Shown: piece after piece, positions 53,778 to 61,818 of the stretch
Position numbering within the stretch: the stretch's first letter is position 1
Layout of the letters: every line of letters begins with the position of its first letter
Made by a program: the position numbers and the translations under genes
NCBI RefSeq assembly: GCF_004522215.1
Contig: NZ_SDLR01000003.1
Coordinates: 744,001-808,000 of the forward strand
DNA: 64,000 nucleotides
Source: Ammoniphilus sp. YIM 78166
Lineage (GTDB): Bacteria > Bacillota > Bacilli > Aneurinibacillales > RAOX-1
Direction: 5' to 3'
The notes under the pieces: model-generated
What the model was told of the DNA's origin: nothing
Database searches by the model: none
The model's input: the letters and a program-made list of their open reading frames with translations, nothing else

Positions 53778-54113
53778 TTATATTTTCATCATTATTTTTT
53801 TCCTAGGATGAATCACATTGGTTACACCTTCAAAATAGTGCCGGTGGGTAGAATAAGAGCGAACGGTCGTATATCCAGAAACAATATGATAATGAGACCC
53901 ATCCTGCAGGTAAATGGCCGGACCCGTTTTACCCGTAAACTCATGGTTATGCCGTTCATCGGTTGACGTATATCCTACATAATGATGAACATGGTTAGGC
54001 TCATCTGACTCTGGATTCGTTGTGTAATGGAAGGTGTGAAAATGTCCTCCTTTTCCTTCTATTGACGTTACGCCCTTAAAATAATGGGAGTGTGTGATCA
54101 CATACTTTTCCAA
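53778..54113 (-). CDS. YmaF family His-rich protein
   Basis: 111 residues dominated by repeated His motifs: HSHYF, GGHFHTF, HVHHYVGYTS, RHNHEF, GSHYHI and HRHYFEGVT. This matches the YmaF family of Bacillales. The periodic histidines suggest metal binding, but no activity is known. Ends RKKIMMKI. It is convergent to the LysR gene. Confidence 0.85.
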   Translation of the reverse strand: MEKYVITHSHYFKGVTSIEGKGGHFHTFHYTTNPESDEPNHVHHYVGYTSTDERHNHEFTGKTGPAIYLQDGSHYHIVSGYTTVRSYSTHRHYFEGVTNVIHPRKKIMMKI

Positions 54114-54185
54114 CTGGATTCCTCCTTCAGGTACCGTATTCCTCCTTTCATACTATGTAGGTTATTACCTAGATGTTTCGAATTT

Positions 54186-55235
54186 TCAACTTATTGGGAT
54201 TGTGATACTGCGGTCCTCTCCGACGATGGCTTGGAAGTAGGGTGGAATGAATAAGGTAGAGCCTAGTTGGGTTATAATGCAAGGCCCATATACTATAGCA
54301 TGGGGGAACAACTTGTCCCGTCGATAGAAAGAAAGCTCAACATGCTCCAACTTCTCACCAAAATTGAACAAGCCTTCTAGCCTTTTAAGCAACGCCAGCG
54401 AAGTAGGACGGTACCAGTCTTGTACCTGTTCCTCAGAATTCTCCATAAGCTTTGCTAGATATTGATTGGTCTCCAATCCCAACTCAGGGTAGGGCGGAAT
54501 AATGACTCCAGCTAAACCTGCGCTTTTAGCCAGTTCGACCGCGTGGAGTGGCCCAACCCCACCGAGCGCTATCAAGTTCGTATCCCGAGCTTTTTTGTTC
54601 CTTTCCTTCAGGATGAATTTGATTTCCCTCGTTAGGGTACAGTTAATCTGTTCCAAAACTTGCTGCGCTATTAGATAAGGGTTTGCACCCTTCTCCTGAG
54701 CCAAGGCCAGCAAGACATGATACGATTGTTTAAGCTCAAGAATATGATTGTATTCCAAAAAATCATAGGGATAAAGCTTTCCCAGCAACATATGGACATC
54801 CATCAGCGTTGGCGACACACCTCCAAAACCATAGCAGGCAGGACCTAAAGCTTCCCCAGCCTCAACTCCGAAGTGGAAAGAACCAGCTGGGCTGGCGCTA
54901 ATTATATCTTCCCCTCCAATTGGAAGATATCTTCTTTGTACTGAGGTTTTATGTGCCCCTATGTCCAATGTAATTCCAGGGTTATCCATTTTCCCCTCTT
55001 TGGCTTCAATTAGCTCTGCATGTGGAAATAAAAGCCGAAGTTCGCTTTCTGCATTCTTTAAACCTGTACCATACACCACTACTTGAATTTCTTCCGTCGG
55101 GATATCAATGATGGGCAGATTACAAGGAAAACCTGTTACCCGTAGTCGAAATTGGCGGGTGACCTTCCCTTCTCTCCTATCAAATACACATAATTTTACG
55201 GTCTTATCCCCTACATCGATCGCGATTACGCTCAT
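54186..55235 (-). CDS. Compact HyuA-like (hydantoinase/oxoprolinase family) protein
   Basis: 349 residues, about half the usual size of HyuA/N-methylhydantoinase A. It opens with an ASKHA ATP-binding motif (MSVIAIDVGDKTVKLCVFD) and contains LDIGAHKTSV, GPACYGFGGVSPTLMDVHMLLG and ALGGVGPLHAVELA, which are classic hydantoinase/oxoprolinase segments. The C-terminal 80 residues (YGPCIITQLGSTLFIPPYFQAIV) resemble the closing beta domain. So it appears to be an internally shortened family member, not truncated by a frameshift. It follows a class II aldolase gene by 71 bp on the same strand. Confidence 0.75.
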   Translation of the reverse strand: MSVIAIDVGDKTVKLCVFDRREGKVTRQFRLRVTGFPCNLPIIDIPTEEIQVVVYGTGLKNAESELRLLFPHAELIEAKEGKMDNPGITLDIGAHKTSVQRRYLPIGGEDIISASPAGSFHFGVEAGEALGPACYGFGGVSPTLMDVHMLLGKLYPYDFLEYNHILELKQSYHVLLALAQEKGANPYLIAQQVLEQINCTLTREIKFILKERNKKARDTNLIALGGVGPLHAVELAKSAGLAGVIIPPYPELGLETNQYLAKLMENSEEQVQDWYRPTSLALLKRLEGLFNFGEKLEHVELSFYRRDKLFPHAIVYGPCIITQLGSTLFIPPYFQAIVGEDRSITIPIS

Positions 55236-55306
55236 TCCCCTTACTCCCCCTTAACAAAGGTGTTTGCTACACCATACTTACTCATGTTAAGAAGGGATTA
55301 TGAGGG

Positions 55307-55954
55307 TTATTGTTGTCCATACCCTTTAAACTTTTCAATCAAAATCTTCATTTCTTCATCTGGCAGTAACACCGGCTCACCAATACTTTTTGCCCTGTAA
55401 TACACTTCTGCACAAAATTCAATTTCTTCGGCTATGTTAAAAGCGTTCATAATGTCGTGTCCACCAGCTATTAGACCATGATTAGCCAAAAGAACGGCTT
55501 TACGGTCAATCATGGCATCAAAGGCATATTCCGCCAGTTTTCTTGTGCCAAAGGTGGCATACGGTGCACAACGTACATTATACCCAGCATAGGCCACGAG
55601 ATAAGAAGCGGCAGGCAGCTCCCAATTAAGAGTTGATATCGTGGTGGCATAGGGTGAGTGAGTATGGACCACAGCCTGGATGTCATCCCTTTTTTCATAG
55701 AAGATGCGGTGCATCTCGAGCTCACTAGAGGGCTTGCGATGCCCGTCAACCACATGTCCATTGAGATCCAAAACAACCACGTCCTCGGGGCGGGTATGGA
55801 AATAATCTATTCCGCTAGGACTTATGGCCATGAGCTTCTGTTCTCGATTCAAGATACTGATATTCCCGCCGGTACCCTTCGTTAGCCCAGATTGGATTAA
55901 CTTTTTACCATACTCAACAATGTCTTCTCGCTCCTGATTTAGTATCACTTGCAT
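55307..55954 (-). CDS. Class II aldolase (L-fuculose-phosphate-aldolase-like)
   Basis: 215 residues from the ATG at 55954 (AAAGGGGG close upstream); a TTG eight codons earlier is an alternative. Class II aldolase/adducin fold: GTGGNISI, SPSG, SSELEMHR, HTHSPYATTIS and LLANHGLIAGG; the zinc ligands are in HTH and NHG. It probably cleaves a phosphorylated sugar or hydroxyacid. Next to a compact HyuA-like gene, not to fucose genes, so the substrate is open. Confidence 0.85.
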   Translation of the reverse strand: MQVILNQEREDIVEYGKKLIQSGLTKGTGGNISILNREQKLMAISPSGIDYFHTRPEDVVVLDLNGHVVDGHRKPSSELEMHRIFYEKRDDIQAVVHTHSPYATTISTLNWELPAASYLVAYAGYNVRCAPYATFGTRKLAEYAFDAMIDRKAVLLANHGLIAGGHDIMNAFNIAEEIEFCAEVYYRAKSIGEPVLLPDEEMKILIEKFKGYGQQ

Positions 55955-56135
55955 AACCCCCTTTGAATTTCTTTCCAAGATAGGCTTCTTTCCATTATTA
56001 TCACCCAGTATTCTTACTCCATGTGCAGGAACAAACCCAGGCTATATGGAAGAAGCCGTTTTAACTTTCATACCAGTTTGTGGTAGGATGATCATATAAA
56101 ATATGATGCAAGTTTCCAAGGAGGTCTACATTTCC

Positions 56136-57368
56136 ATGTCAAACTTTGATATTTTTCTAGATCGCTACGCCCAATTAGCCGTCAAGGTCGGAGTAAACAT
56201 CCAACCGGGACAGACCTTAGTCATAACCGCCCCACTTTCATCTGCTGACTTTGTACGCAAGATTGCAAAAAATGCTTATGAAGCAGGTGCGAAAAACGTA
56301 CATACTGAATGGACGGACGATGAGCTTACTAGAATGAAATATGACCTCGCTCCAGACGAGGCTTTTTTGGAATATCCCTTGTGGAGGGCAAAAGGCTTCG
56401 AAGAAATGGCAGAGAACAATGCGGCTTTTTTATCCATAGTAGCCTCGAATCCTGATTTATTAAAAGGGGTGCCGCCTGAGCGAATTGCTGCAGCAAATAA
56501 GGCCACAGGTCAAGCCATGAACAAGTTCAGAAGCTATGCTATGGCAGATAAAGTCAGTTGGTCAGTTATCGCTGTTCCCTCCCCTGCTTGGGCAGGAAAG
56601 GTATTTCCTGACCTACAAGGGCAAGAGCAAGTAGACGCCCTATGGCAAGCTATCTTTGAAACAACGAGAATCACACTTGACGATCCCGTGCAAGCCTGGC
56701 AAGAGCATAATCTAACCTTAGGTAAAAAGGCTGAGTATTTAACCCAGAAAAAGTACCGGTACTTGCATTATCAGGCTCCTGGCACAGATCTAACTATTGA
56801 GTTGCCTGCGATGCATCTTTGGGTAGGGGCAGGCAGTCATAATGAGAAAGGGACTCCGTTCATGGCTAATATGCCTACGGAAGAGGTATTTACTACTCCC
56901 TTCAAGGAAGGAGTTAACGGAACGGTTCGCAGCACGAAGCCGCTAAGCTATAGCGGAAACCTCATAGAGAACTTTTCGTTAACCTTTGAGCAAGGAAGAA
57001 TTGTAGATTTTTCTGCTGAAAAAGGCTATGACGTATTGAAGAGGCTCATTGAAACCGATGAAGGCTCTCATTATCTCGGAGAAGTGGCCTTAGTTCCTCA
57101 TGACTCTCCTATTTCTCGTAAAAACCTTATTTTCTATAACACTCTGTTTGATGAAAATGCCTCGAATCATTTAGCCATAGGTAATTCTTATGCGTTTTGC
57201 TTAGAGGGTGGCAAAACGATGAGTAAAGAGGAATTAGAGCAGCATGGACTAAACCAGAGCCTGACACATGTAGACTTTATGATCGGCTCTGAATCCATGA
57301 ATATCGATGGAGAAACAGCCGACGGTAAACGTGAACCCATATTCAGGAATGGGAATTGGGCATTTTAA
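56136..57368 (+). CDS. M29 family metallo-aminopeptidase
   Basis: 410 residues from the ATG at 56136; AAGGAGGTC lies 11 bases upstream. It matches the AmpS/PepS (M29) family: FLDRYAQLAVKVGVNIQPGQTLVI at the N-terminus, GTVRSTKPLSYSGNLIENFSLTFEQGRIVDF, LGEVALVPHDSPIS and the LAIGNSYAFCLEGG metal region. Metal-dependent removal of N-terminal residues in the cytoplasm. Followed by a strong terminator. Confidence 0.93.
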   Translation: MSNFDIFLDRYAQLAVKVGVNIQPGQTLVITAPLSSADFVRKIAKNAYEAGAKNVHTEWTDDELTRMKYDLAPDEAFLEYPLWRAKGFEEMAENNAAFLSIVASNPDLLKGVPPERIAAANKATGQAMNKFRSYAMADKVSWSVIAVPSPAWAGKVFPDLQGQEQVDALWQAIFETTRITLDDPVQAWQEHNLTLGKKAEYLTQKKYRYLHYQAPGTDLTIELPAMHLWVGAGSHNEKGTPFMANMPTEEVFTTPFKEGVNGTVRSTKPLSYSGNLIENFSLTFEQGRIVDFSAEKGYDVLKRLIETDEGSHYLGEVALVPHDSPISRKNLIFYNTLFDENASNHLAIGNSYAFCLEGGKTMSKEELEQHGLNQSLTHVDFMIGSESMNIDGETADGKREPIFRNGNWAF

Positions 57369-57396
57369 ATAAAGCTTCATACTCTATCCAACAAAT

Positions 57397-57437
57397 GGCA
57401 ACCCCATTCTCGACTCTTCGCCGGGGTTGCCCAATTT
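57397..57437 (+). terminator. Terminator of the M29 aminopeptidase gene
   Basis: GGCAACCCC pairs with GGGGTTGCC around a 17-base loop, followed by CAATTTT. Confidence 0.8.
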
Positions 57438-57449
57438 TAGTGCTGATAA

Positions 57450-57734
57450 TTATTGATCTCGTAATTCGTTAATCCATTGTTGGAATGTCTCAATAGCTGC
57501 TTCAGTAGTTGGGAATTTTCTTTCTTCTTCCAGCTCAAATAAAGGGAAATCTAAGATCCTATTTTTCCTTACAACCACAACATTTTCTATAATTTTCATT
57601 TCAACGAAATAGGGAAGTAATTCATCATCCACATATTCATATGTTCGCACATGGCCAAGAACAGAAATTTCATTCGGTTTTAGATCCAATGCGTTAGCAA
57701 GTGACATTATCGTTTCGTTCTCAAAATAAAACAT
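57450..57734 (-). CDS. Small acidic protein, unknown
   Basis: 94 residues, ATG start. The sequence has a helix-strand pattern (NETIMSLANALDLKPNEISVLGHVRTYEYVDDELLPYFVEMKIIENVVVVRKNRILD) without a recognised family, no signal or membrane helix. A hairpin lies upstream at 57813-57850. Possibly a small regulatory or phage-type protein. Confidence 0.55.
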   Translation of the reverse strand: MFYFENETIMSLANALDLKPNEISVLGHVRTYEYVDDELLPYFVEMKIIENVVVVRKNRILDFPLFELEEERKFPTTEAAIETFQQWINELRDQ

Positions 57735-57812
57735 ACAAACCTCCTAATTTGTTAAGAGAAAGTTTTCTCATAGCCCTATTTTAATACACCTAGGAGGTTA
57801 GTCAAAGTATAG

Positions 57813-57850
57813 AATAAAGACCACTTCGAATAATAGAAGTGGTCTTTATT
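57813..57850. terminator. Bidirectional terminator
   Basis: AATAAAGACCACTT pairs exactly with AAGTGGTCTTTATT around 10 bases. It closes the coiled-coil unit to its right on the minus strand. Confidence 0.8.
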
Positions 57851-57873
57851 GGTTTCATATGCTTTTCTTTACT

Positions 57874-58066
57874 TTAAATTATTTCCAATCTATCGTCCTG
57901 GAACCTTAAATATCCTTTTATCTCTTCTTTAATTAATTTTATCTCTGCGTAGAGATTCATTCTCTCTTGATGTTATATCAGATCGCATGACCTTTTCTTT
58001 TAATTTTTCCTTCTCAGTGGTAAGTTGTTCGATTAATGTTTTATCATGAGAACGATAATATTTCAT
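57874..58066 (-). pseudogene. Small coiled-coil protein, probably frameshifted
   Basis: An ATG at 58066, 8 bases after AAGGGG, opens a 45-codon frame (MKYYRSHDKTLIEQLTTEKEK...) ending at 57929. In the next frame, from about 57950, the same heptad-rich style continues as EIKLIKEEIKGYLRFQDD to a TAA at 57874. One extra base near 57945-57950 would join them into about 64 residues. Either the short version is the real gene or it was broken by an indel. Function unknown; a small coiled-coil peptide. Confidence 0.5.
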
Positions 58067-58189
58067 AAATATTGCCCCTTAGTATTTATGTTTTAAATCC
58101 AACAAAGCATATCATTATTTTATATCCAAGCATCAAAAATGTAAAGGCTTTCAAGGTGTTGAGCACTAAATATTTTTAACTATAATGAC

Positions 58190-58220
58190 AAAAAGTCCTC
58201 CACCGAATCATGATGGAGGA
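58190..58220 (-). terminator. Terminator of the DUF421 gene
   Basis: TCCTCCA pairs with TGGAGGA; TTTTTG follows on the minus strand. Confidence 0.7.
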
Positions 58221-58263
58221 TCATTTGATTATCATCATGTACGCTGGCTTTTAAAGAAAGAAA

Positions 58264-58977
58264 TCAGCGTGATGGCTTTTCTTTACTCATTTCATCCCGA
58301 TAGCAATCAATATAGATCTTCCCGTCATCTAAATATTCCATATAGCTTACTTCTTTGATTTCCTTAATTCCATTTTTACTTAGGGTATCAAACAGCCGAT
58401 CCTTATTCCAACCGATCTCACTCAACTTTTTTTCATCAAGTTGTCCGTCAATAATGAGCTCGATACTTGGATTTCTCTTCACAATGGCTAGCGAAAGATC
58501 CTTCCTTGTCACCGCTTCTTCAGCCGCTTTCTTCAAGACCGATAAACTTCCGTCTGTTTCCATAACGGCAAATTCTACATCAGCAACAGTGAACAAACCG
58601 TTCTTTCGAAGAAGCATCCGCAAATGATCGATATCAATCCGCATATTGCGCAGATTCGCTTCGAGTATTTGTCCCCCTTTGATGACAACGATGGGTTCCC
58701 CTTCTGTCAGCTTTCTGATTTTCCGAGAACGTTCCCCAACATAGGACGCAAGGATAGATAAACTAGCTAATAAAGCAAGTGCCAGTATGGTTCGACTCAA
58801 GCTAATGGATTGATCAGAAATAACGCCAGCTGCAACATCCCCGATTGTGATCCCGGTTATGTAGTCGAAGTAAGTCATGTGAGAGATTTGTTTTTTCCCT
58901 TGAAGCCGGGTTAGTATCAAGAGAGTTATAAAAATGATCGGAACTTCCCAAAAAAGTTGAAGGAAATCCTTACTCAT
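58264..58977 (-). CDS. DUF421 membrane protein (YetF/YrbG type)
   Basis: 237 residues. Three N-terminal hydrophobic helices (LFWEVPIIFITLLILTRLQGKKQISHMTYFDYITGITIGDVAAGV...) and a cytoplasmic domain with RTEGEP-like EGEPIVVIKGGQILEANLRNMRIDIDHLRMLLRKNG. A known Bacillales family of membrane proteins expressed in sporulation and germination. ATG start; terminator downstream. Confidence 0.9.
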   Translation of the reverse strand: MSKDFLQLFWEVPIIFITLLILTRLQGKKQISHMTYFDYITGITIGDVAAGVISDQSISLSRTILALALLASLSILASYVGERSRKIRKLTEGEPIVVIKGGQILEANLRNMRIDIDHLRMLLRKNGLFTVADVEFAVMETDGSLSVLKKAAEEAVTRKDLSLAIVKRNPSIELIIDGQLDEKKLSEIGWNKDRLFDTLSKNGIKEIKEVSYMEYLDDGKIYIDCYRDEMSKEKPSR

Positions 58978-58996
58978 ACGTCACTCCCTAAAATGG

Positions 58997-59113
58997 CTAC
59001 TTTTTCTTTACTGGATTTTGTTGTTGAGATTGCTGCTTTCTTTGATCCATCATGTTCACAGATCCTTCTTGTTGATTAGGGTATGGTGTCGTGCCATTTT
59101 TCTGCGGTTTCAT
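58997..59113 (-). CDS. 38-residue Gln/Lys-rich peptide
   Basis: ATG behind AGGAGGGATAAG. The sequence MKPQKNGTTPYPNQQEGSVN then MMDQRKQQSQQQNPVKKK is low-complexity and unstructured. A strong ribosome binding site suggests a real gene; composition recalls small Gln-rich spore proteins. It could be transcribed with the DUF421 gene 19 bp downstream. Confidence 0.55.
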   Translation of the reverse strand: MKPQKNGTTPYPNQQEGSVNMMDQRKQQSQQQNPVKKK

Positions 59114-59153
59114 CTTATCCCTCCTAGTATTTCTTAGTATTCTAACTCTCATA

Positions 59154-59183
59154 GAAAAAAACACCTTAATATAGGTGTTTTTT
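59154..59183 (-). terminator. Terminator downstream of cblS
   Basis: AAAAACACCT pairs with AGGTGTTTTT around 6 bases. It lies about 100 bp after the cblS stop but only about 10 bp after the in-frame open stretch that follows it. Confidence 0.8.
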
Positions 59184-59192
59184 TAAAGTGGC

Positions 59193-59282
59193 TTATTTCA
59201 TCGCTATCGCTTTTTGTGCCTTTTTCACATCACCGGCTAGTAGTTCCGATAAATTATAGGCTGGATTATTCGCAAAGAGTGC
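59193..59282 (-). other. In-frame open stretch after the cblS TAG stop
   Basis: After the TAG of cblS the same frame stays open for 29 codons and ends with a TAA, reading ALFANNPAYNLSELLAGDV then KKAQKAIAMK. It has no start codon of its own in a good context. The terminator follows immediately. It may be the lost C-terminus of cblS after a nonsense mutation, a read-through extension or a remnant. Confidence 0.4.
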
Positions 59283-60017
59283 CTACCTTAGCCTGCCTAG
59301 TACAGTTAGCGGTTGGGTGAGTTGTTGCTGGAGCATCGTGAGGAGCCCTTGTTCGAGGGTTACAATAACACAAGTCGAAGGCCCTGCAGATTTATCTAGA
59401 GATAATGTCGATGGCAACCATTCCATGTTCAGCCGATTCCGGTCAACAAGTGTCTTGATCTCGTATCCGATTCCCTTTGAACCCACTGGAACAATCTCAT
59501 GAACCCCGATTAAGCCTCGCAAGTACATAACTGTCCGAACATCAGTAATTTCTGGGTCATCCAATGTAACTTCATTACCCACCTTTGGGAAACCAATGCA
59601 TACAATAAAGTCCTTATCATTGCTGTGCCGAATGACAGCTGGAGCTTCTCCCATGATTACAATTCCTGCTCCAGTCTGCACAGTAACCATATTGTCTTCC
59701 GTACTTCCATTAATGCCGTCCTCCACGATCCCAGCAATAGCAGCTTCATCTTGAATACCTTTGATTATTTGCTTTCCCATAGGATTCATCTCTACATTCA
59801 GCGTGTTAAACAAAAGACAAGGCTTTGCACCTACAGAAATAATCTCCATGAGGGCTGTACGAGCAAGAAACCGCCCAACAGCATAGGGAGAGGCGTTGAC
59901 TTGATCCATCGGTTTTGAACCAACGCCGCTACTAGAATCACAGGCAAAAACTAGCTTCCTATCCCCTAAGCTTAGAATAGTTAGATCTCGAAACCTCTCC
60001 AGTGGATAGAGATTCAT
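59283..60017 (-). CDS. cblS: Alpha-ribazole kinase CblS-like (AIR-synthase-related, PurM N-terminal)
   Basis: 244 residues with the PurM/ThiL-type fold: RFRDLTILSLGDRKLVFACDSSSGVGSKP at the start, ALMEIISVGAKPCLLFNTLNVEMNP, ITDVRTVMYLRGLIGVHEIVPVGSKGIGYE later. CblS of Listeria and Geobacillus is of this family and phosphorylates alpha-ribazole for coenzyme B12 assembly. It begins 1 bp after cblT ends, under a B12 riboswitch. The frame continues after the TAG for 29 codons. Confidence 0.75.
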   Translation of the reverse strand: MNLYPLERFRDLTILSLGDRKLVFACDSSSGVGSKPMDQVNASPYAVGRFLARTALMEIISVGAKPCLLFNTLNVEMNPMGKQIIKGIQDEAAIAGIVEDGINGSTEDNMVTVQTGAGIVIMGEAPAVIRHSNDKDFIVCIGFPKVGNEVTLDDPEITDVRTVMYLRGLIGVHEIVPVGSKGIGYEIKTLVDRNRLNMEWLPSTLSLDKSAGPSTCVIVTLEQGLLTMLQQQLTQPLTVLGRLR

Positions 60018-60018
60018 C

Positions 60019-60516
60019 TTAGCCCCTCCTCTTTAAAGGTGCATAGAGGAGACCTACGACGAAAAGATTCAACGCGGTTCCAACTAATAAAGGAATGACC
60101 ATGGCCGTAAAAAACGGCCAACCGAATCCTGGTACATAAATAAATAAGGCAGGACTGCCAATTCCGTTTAGAAGCAAAGTCAAAAGCAAAGCTGGTTTTA
60201 TCCCCCACTTCGTATTGCACCATCCCATTAATATCGCAATCCCAGCCATTATTAGCCCTATAATCCCATGCATTAAAACCGTCAAAGGAAATCCTGCGAT
60301 CAAGGAAGTGGCCAAATGACCAACGAACGCTACGATAGCCCCCGCAGATGGGCCAATTAAAAGAGCTGCAAGGAATGCTGGAGCAGAATCGAACGCTATG
60401 GTTCCCGCGGGGCTAGGTATTTTCAAGTAGCTTCCGACCACGGCTAACGCTATGAATATCCCCATCATGGTTAATCGTTTTACTTCTAAAACGCGGATTG
60501 CCTGTTCTGTTCTCAT
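60019..60516 (-). CDS. cblT: Alpha-ribazole transporter CblT-like (ECF S component)
   Basis: 165 residues with about five hydrophobic helices. LTMMGIFIALAVVGSYLKIPSPAGTIAFDSAPAFLAALLIGPSAGAIVAFVGHLATSLIAGFPL is typical of the substrate-binding S components of energy-coupling-factor transporters. CblT imports alpha-ribazole and is coupled to CblS in several Firmicutes. A cobalamin riboswitch with a terminator lies in its leader. No dedicated ECF ATPase genes are near, so it would use a shared energising module. Confidence 0.75.
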   Translation of the reverse strand: MRTEQAIRVLEVKRLTMMGIFIALAVVGSYLKIPSPAGTIAFDSAPAFLAALLIGPSAGAIVAFVGHLATSLIAGFPLTVLMHGIIGLIMAGIAILMGWCNTKWGIKPALLLTLLLNGIGSPALFIYVPGFGWPFFTAMVIPLLVGTALNLFVVGLLYAPLKRRG

Positions 60517-60542
60517 GCTTATTCTCCTCTCGATTAAAATAC

Positions 60543-60582
60543 AAAAAAGCCTTCAATGAGCCTTGGACTCATTGAAGACTTT
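60543..60582 (-). terminator. Riboswitch-controlled terminator before cblT
   Basis: CTTCAATGAG pairs exactly with CTCATTGAAG; TTTTTTG follows on the minus strand. It lies between the cobalamin riboswitch and the cblT start, as an expression platform. Confidence 0.85.
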
Positions 60583-60605
60583 GCCGTCATCTTCATACAA
60601 TCTTC

Positions 60606-60770
60606 GTAATAGGCAGGTCTCCTGGCTACGGTTCTCTTTACTCCCTTGCCTTCCCGCTTGATACGGTGGTCTTTAAGGTTTCATCCCCGATTACAGTGGT
60701 GGGTCCGCATCGTTTGAGACACAGGTGTCTCTTCGATTTCCCTATTCTCCCCTATGGGCACCTATTGCGT
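60606..60770 (-). promoter_or_regulatory. Cobalamin (B12) riboswitch
   Basis: Read on the minus strand, the leader shows AATAGGTGCC...GAGAATAGGGAA, then GCGGACCCACCACTGTAA, then GCGGGAAGG, and ends with the B12 box GCCAGGAGACCTGCCTATT. All four conserved blocks of the adenosylcobalamin riboswitch are in the right order, and AATAGG/CCTATT at the ends form P1. High cobalamin should turn on the terminator downstream and switch off cblT-cblS. Confidence 0.97.
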
Positions 60771-60856
60771 TTGTAAAACTAATTATTAATAATACTAACT
60801 CTCTGTGGATGTAACTGTCAAGAAAATTTTTCCTTTGAATAGACCTTTATCCACTA

Positions 60857-60883
60857 TAAAAAACCGAAGCATATCATCTTCGG
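60857..60883 (-). terminator. Terminator downstream of the CAP lipoprotein unit
   Basis: CCGAAG pairs with CTTCGG around 8 bases; TTTTTT follows on the minus strand. It lies about 15 bp after the end of the in-frame open stretch, about 220 bp after the CAP stop. Confidence 0.75.
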
Positions 60884-60898
60884 CTGATACCCTAGTTG

Positions 60899-61105
60899 CT
60901 AGATTCCAGCTGATCTTTGCAATCGTTTAGCCAGTTCCATAAACAAATCAGGGTCATAAGCTGCCGGGGCAAATTCTTCAGGCAGCTCTTCATGTTCAGG
61001 TATTGGAGCGCCTTCAGGAGCTCCAAAGATCACTTCTAATTTACTGCCATCAGAAGGATGGGTCCCTTTCCATATTTGGGTTATTTCTCGATAATCCTTA
61101 TCATG
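60899..61105 (-). other. In-frame open stretch after the CAP TAG stop
   Basis: The frame of the CAP gene stays open for 68 codons after its TAG and ends with TAG. It has coding-like composition: WKGTHPSDGSKLEVIFGAP and LPEEFAPAAYDPDLFMELAK, ending RLQRSAGI. No ATG, GTG or TTG with a ribosome binding site starts it, and it lies just before a terminator. Possible explanations are an unlisted separate gene with a start I cannot see, a nonsense or frameshift remnant, or read-through. Confidence 0.4.
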
Positions 61106-61702
61106 CTACCTATTATCTTCTACAAATAGCTGTACAAAGGAAAAGCCATATTGTCCCCCACGATTGATTCCAATACCCACTTGATTAAAATGAGGGTTCA
61201 GGATGTTCGCACGATGGGCCGAAGACTCCATCAGTGCTTTATGGGCTCCAGATAAAGTAAGACTGCCTGTGACATTCTCTGCTGCTCTTCGATAGCTTAC
61301 CCCTGCGTGCTGCAGCATAGTAAAAGGTGAACCAAACCTAGGCGATCGATGGTCAAAGTAATCGTCTTGGATCATATCAAGGGCCTTAAACCGAGCCAAC
61401 CGAGTTAATTGTGGATCAGAAGCAAGGGGCCGGAGCCCTGCACGGTTTCTTTCCTTGTTTATGAGCTCAAGCATTTTCTCCTCATCTTCATTCAATACAA
61501 TGCGTAAGTAAGTCATTCTATTTGCATTGACCTTATAGAGGCCGGCTTGGTTGGTTTGTGCATTACCAGCCAACATTCCAGCAGAGCGACCGTCTGTAGC
61601 TGGTTTGGCACTAGGAAGGACCCCTTCATTATAAGTACTACCACAACCAGTAAGAATTAGAGCGTACAATAATGTTAGGATCCAGACTCTCCGTTTGTTC
61701 AT
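61106..61702 (-). CDS. CAP-superfamily (SCP/PR1) lipoprotein
   Basis: 198 residues from the ATG at 61702 behind AAGGAG. The lipobox is LTGC after a short signal (MNKRRVWILTLLYALILTGC). A CAP domain fills about 70-198: EEKMLELINKERNRAGLRPLASDPQLTRLARFKA, FDHRSPRFG, RAAENVTGS, HRANILNPHFNQVGIG. Such YkwD-like proteins are linked to spore and wall biology. It ends with FVQLFVEDNR before an AGG-TAG stop. Confidence 0.88.
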   Translation of the reverse strand: MNKRRVWILTLLYALILTGCGSTYNEGVLPSAKPATDGRSAGMLAGNAQTNQAGLYKVNANRMTYLRIVLNEDEEKMLELINKERNRAGLRPLASDPQLTRLARFKALDMIQDDYFDHRSPRFGSPFTMLQHAGVSYRRAAENVTGSLTLSGAHKALMESSAHRANILNPHFNQVGIGINRGGQYGFSFVQLFVEDNR

Positions 61703-61783
61703 ACTACTATCTCCTTCTTTCCCGTCAGGTTGCCAACTTGATGTCCCTATTTTCACCAATTGTTTAAAAAGACATCCAAAATA

Positions 61784-61815
61784 ATAAGGATGACCCATAT
61801 ATGAGCCACCCTTAT
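61784..61815 (-). terminator. Terminator of the Gln-rich coiled-coil gene
   Basis: ATAAGGATGA pairs with the complement of ATAAGGGTGG with G-T tolerances; T-rich on the minus strand. Confidence 0.6.
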
Positions 61816-61818
61816 CTC

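Noticed and set aside
59193..61108. Pyrrolysine use at the two TAG codons
   Set aside because: No methylamine methyltransferase or pyl gene is present, and TAG acts as an ordinary stop elsewhere; decay or stop read-through are simpler.
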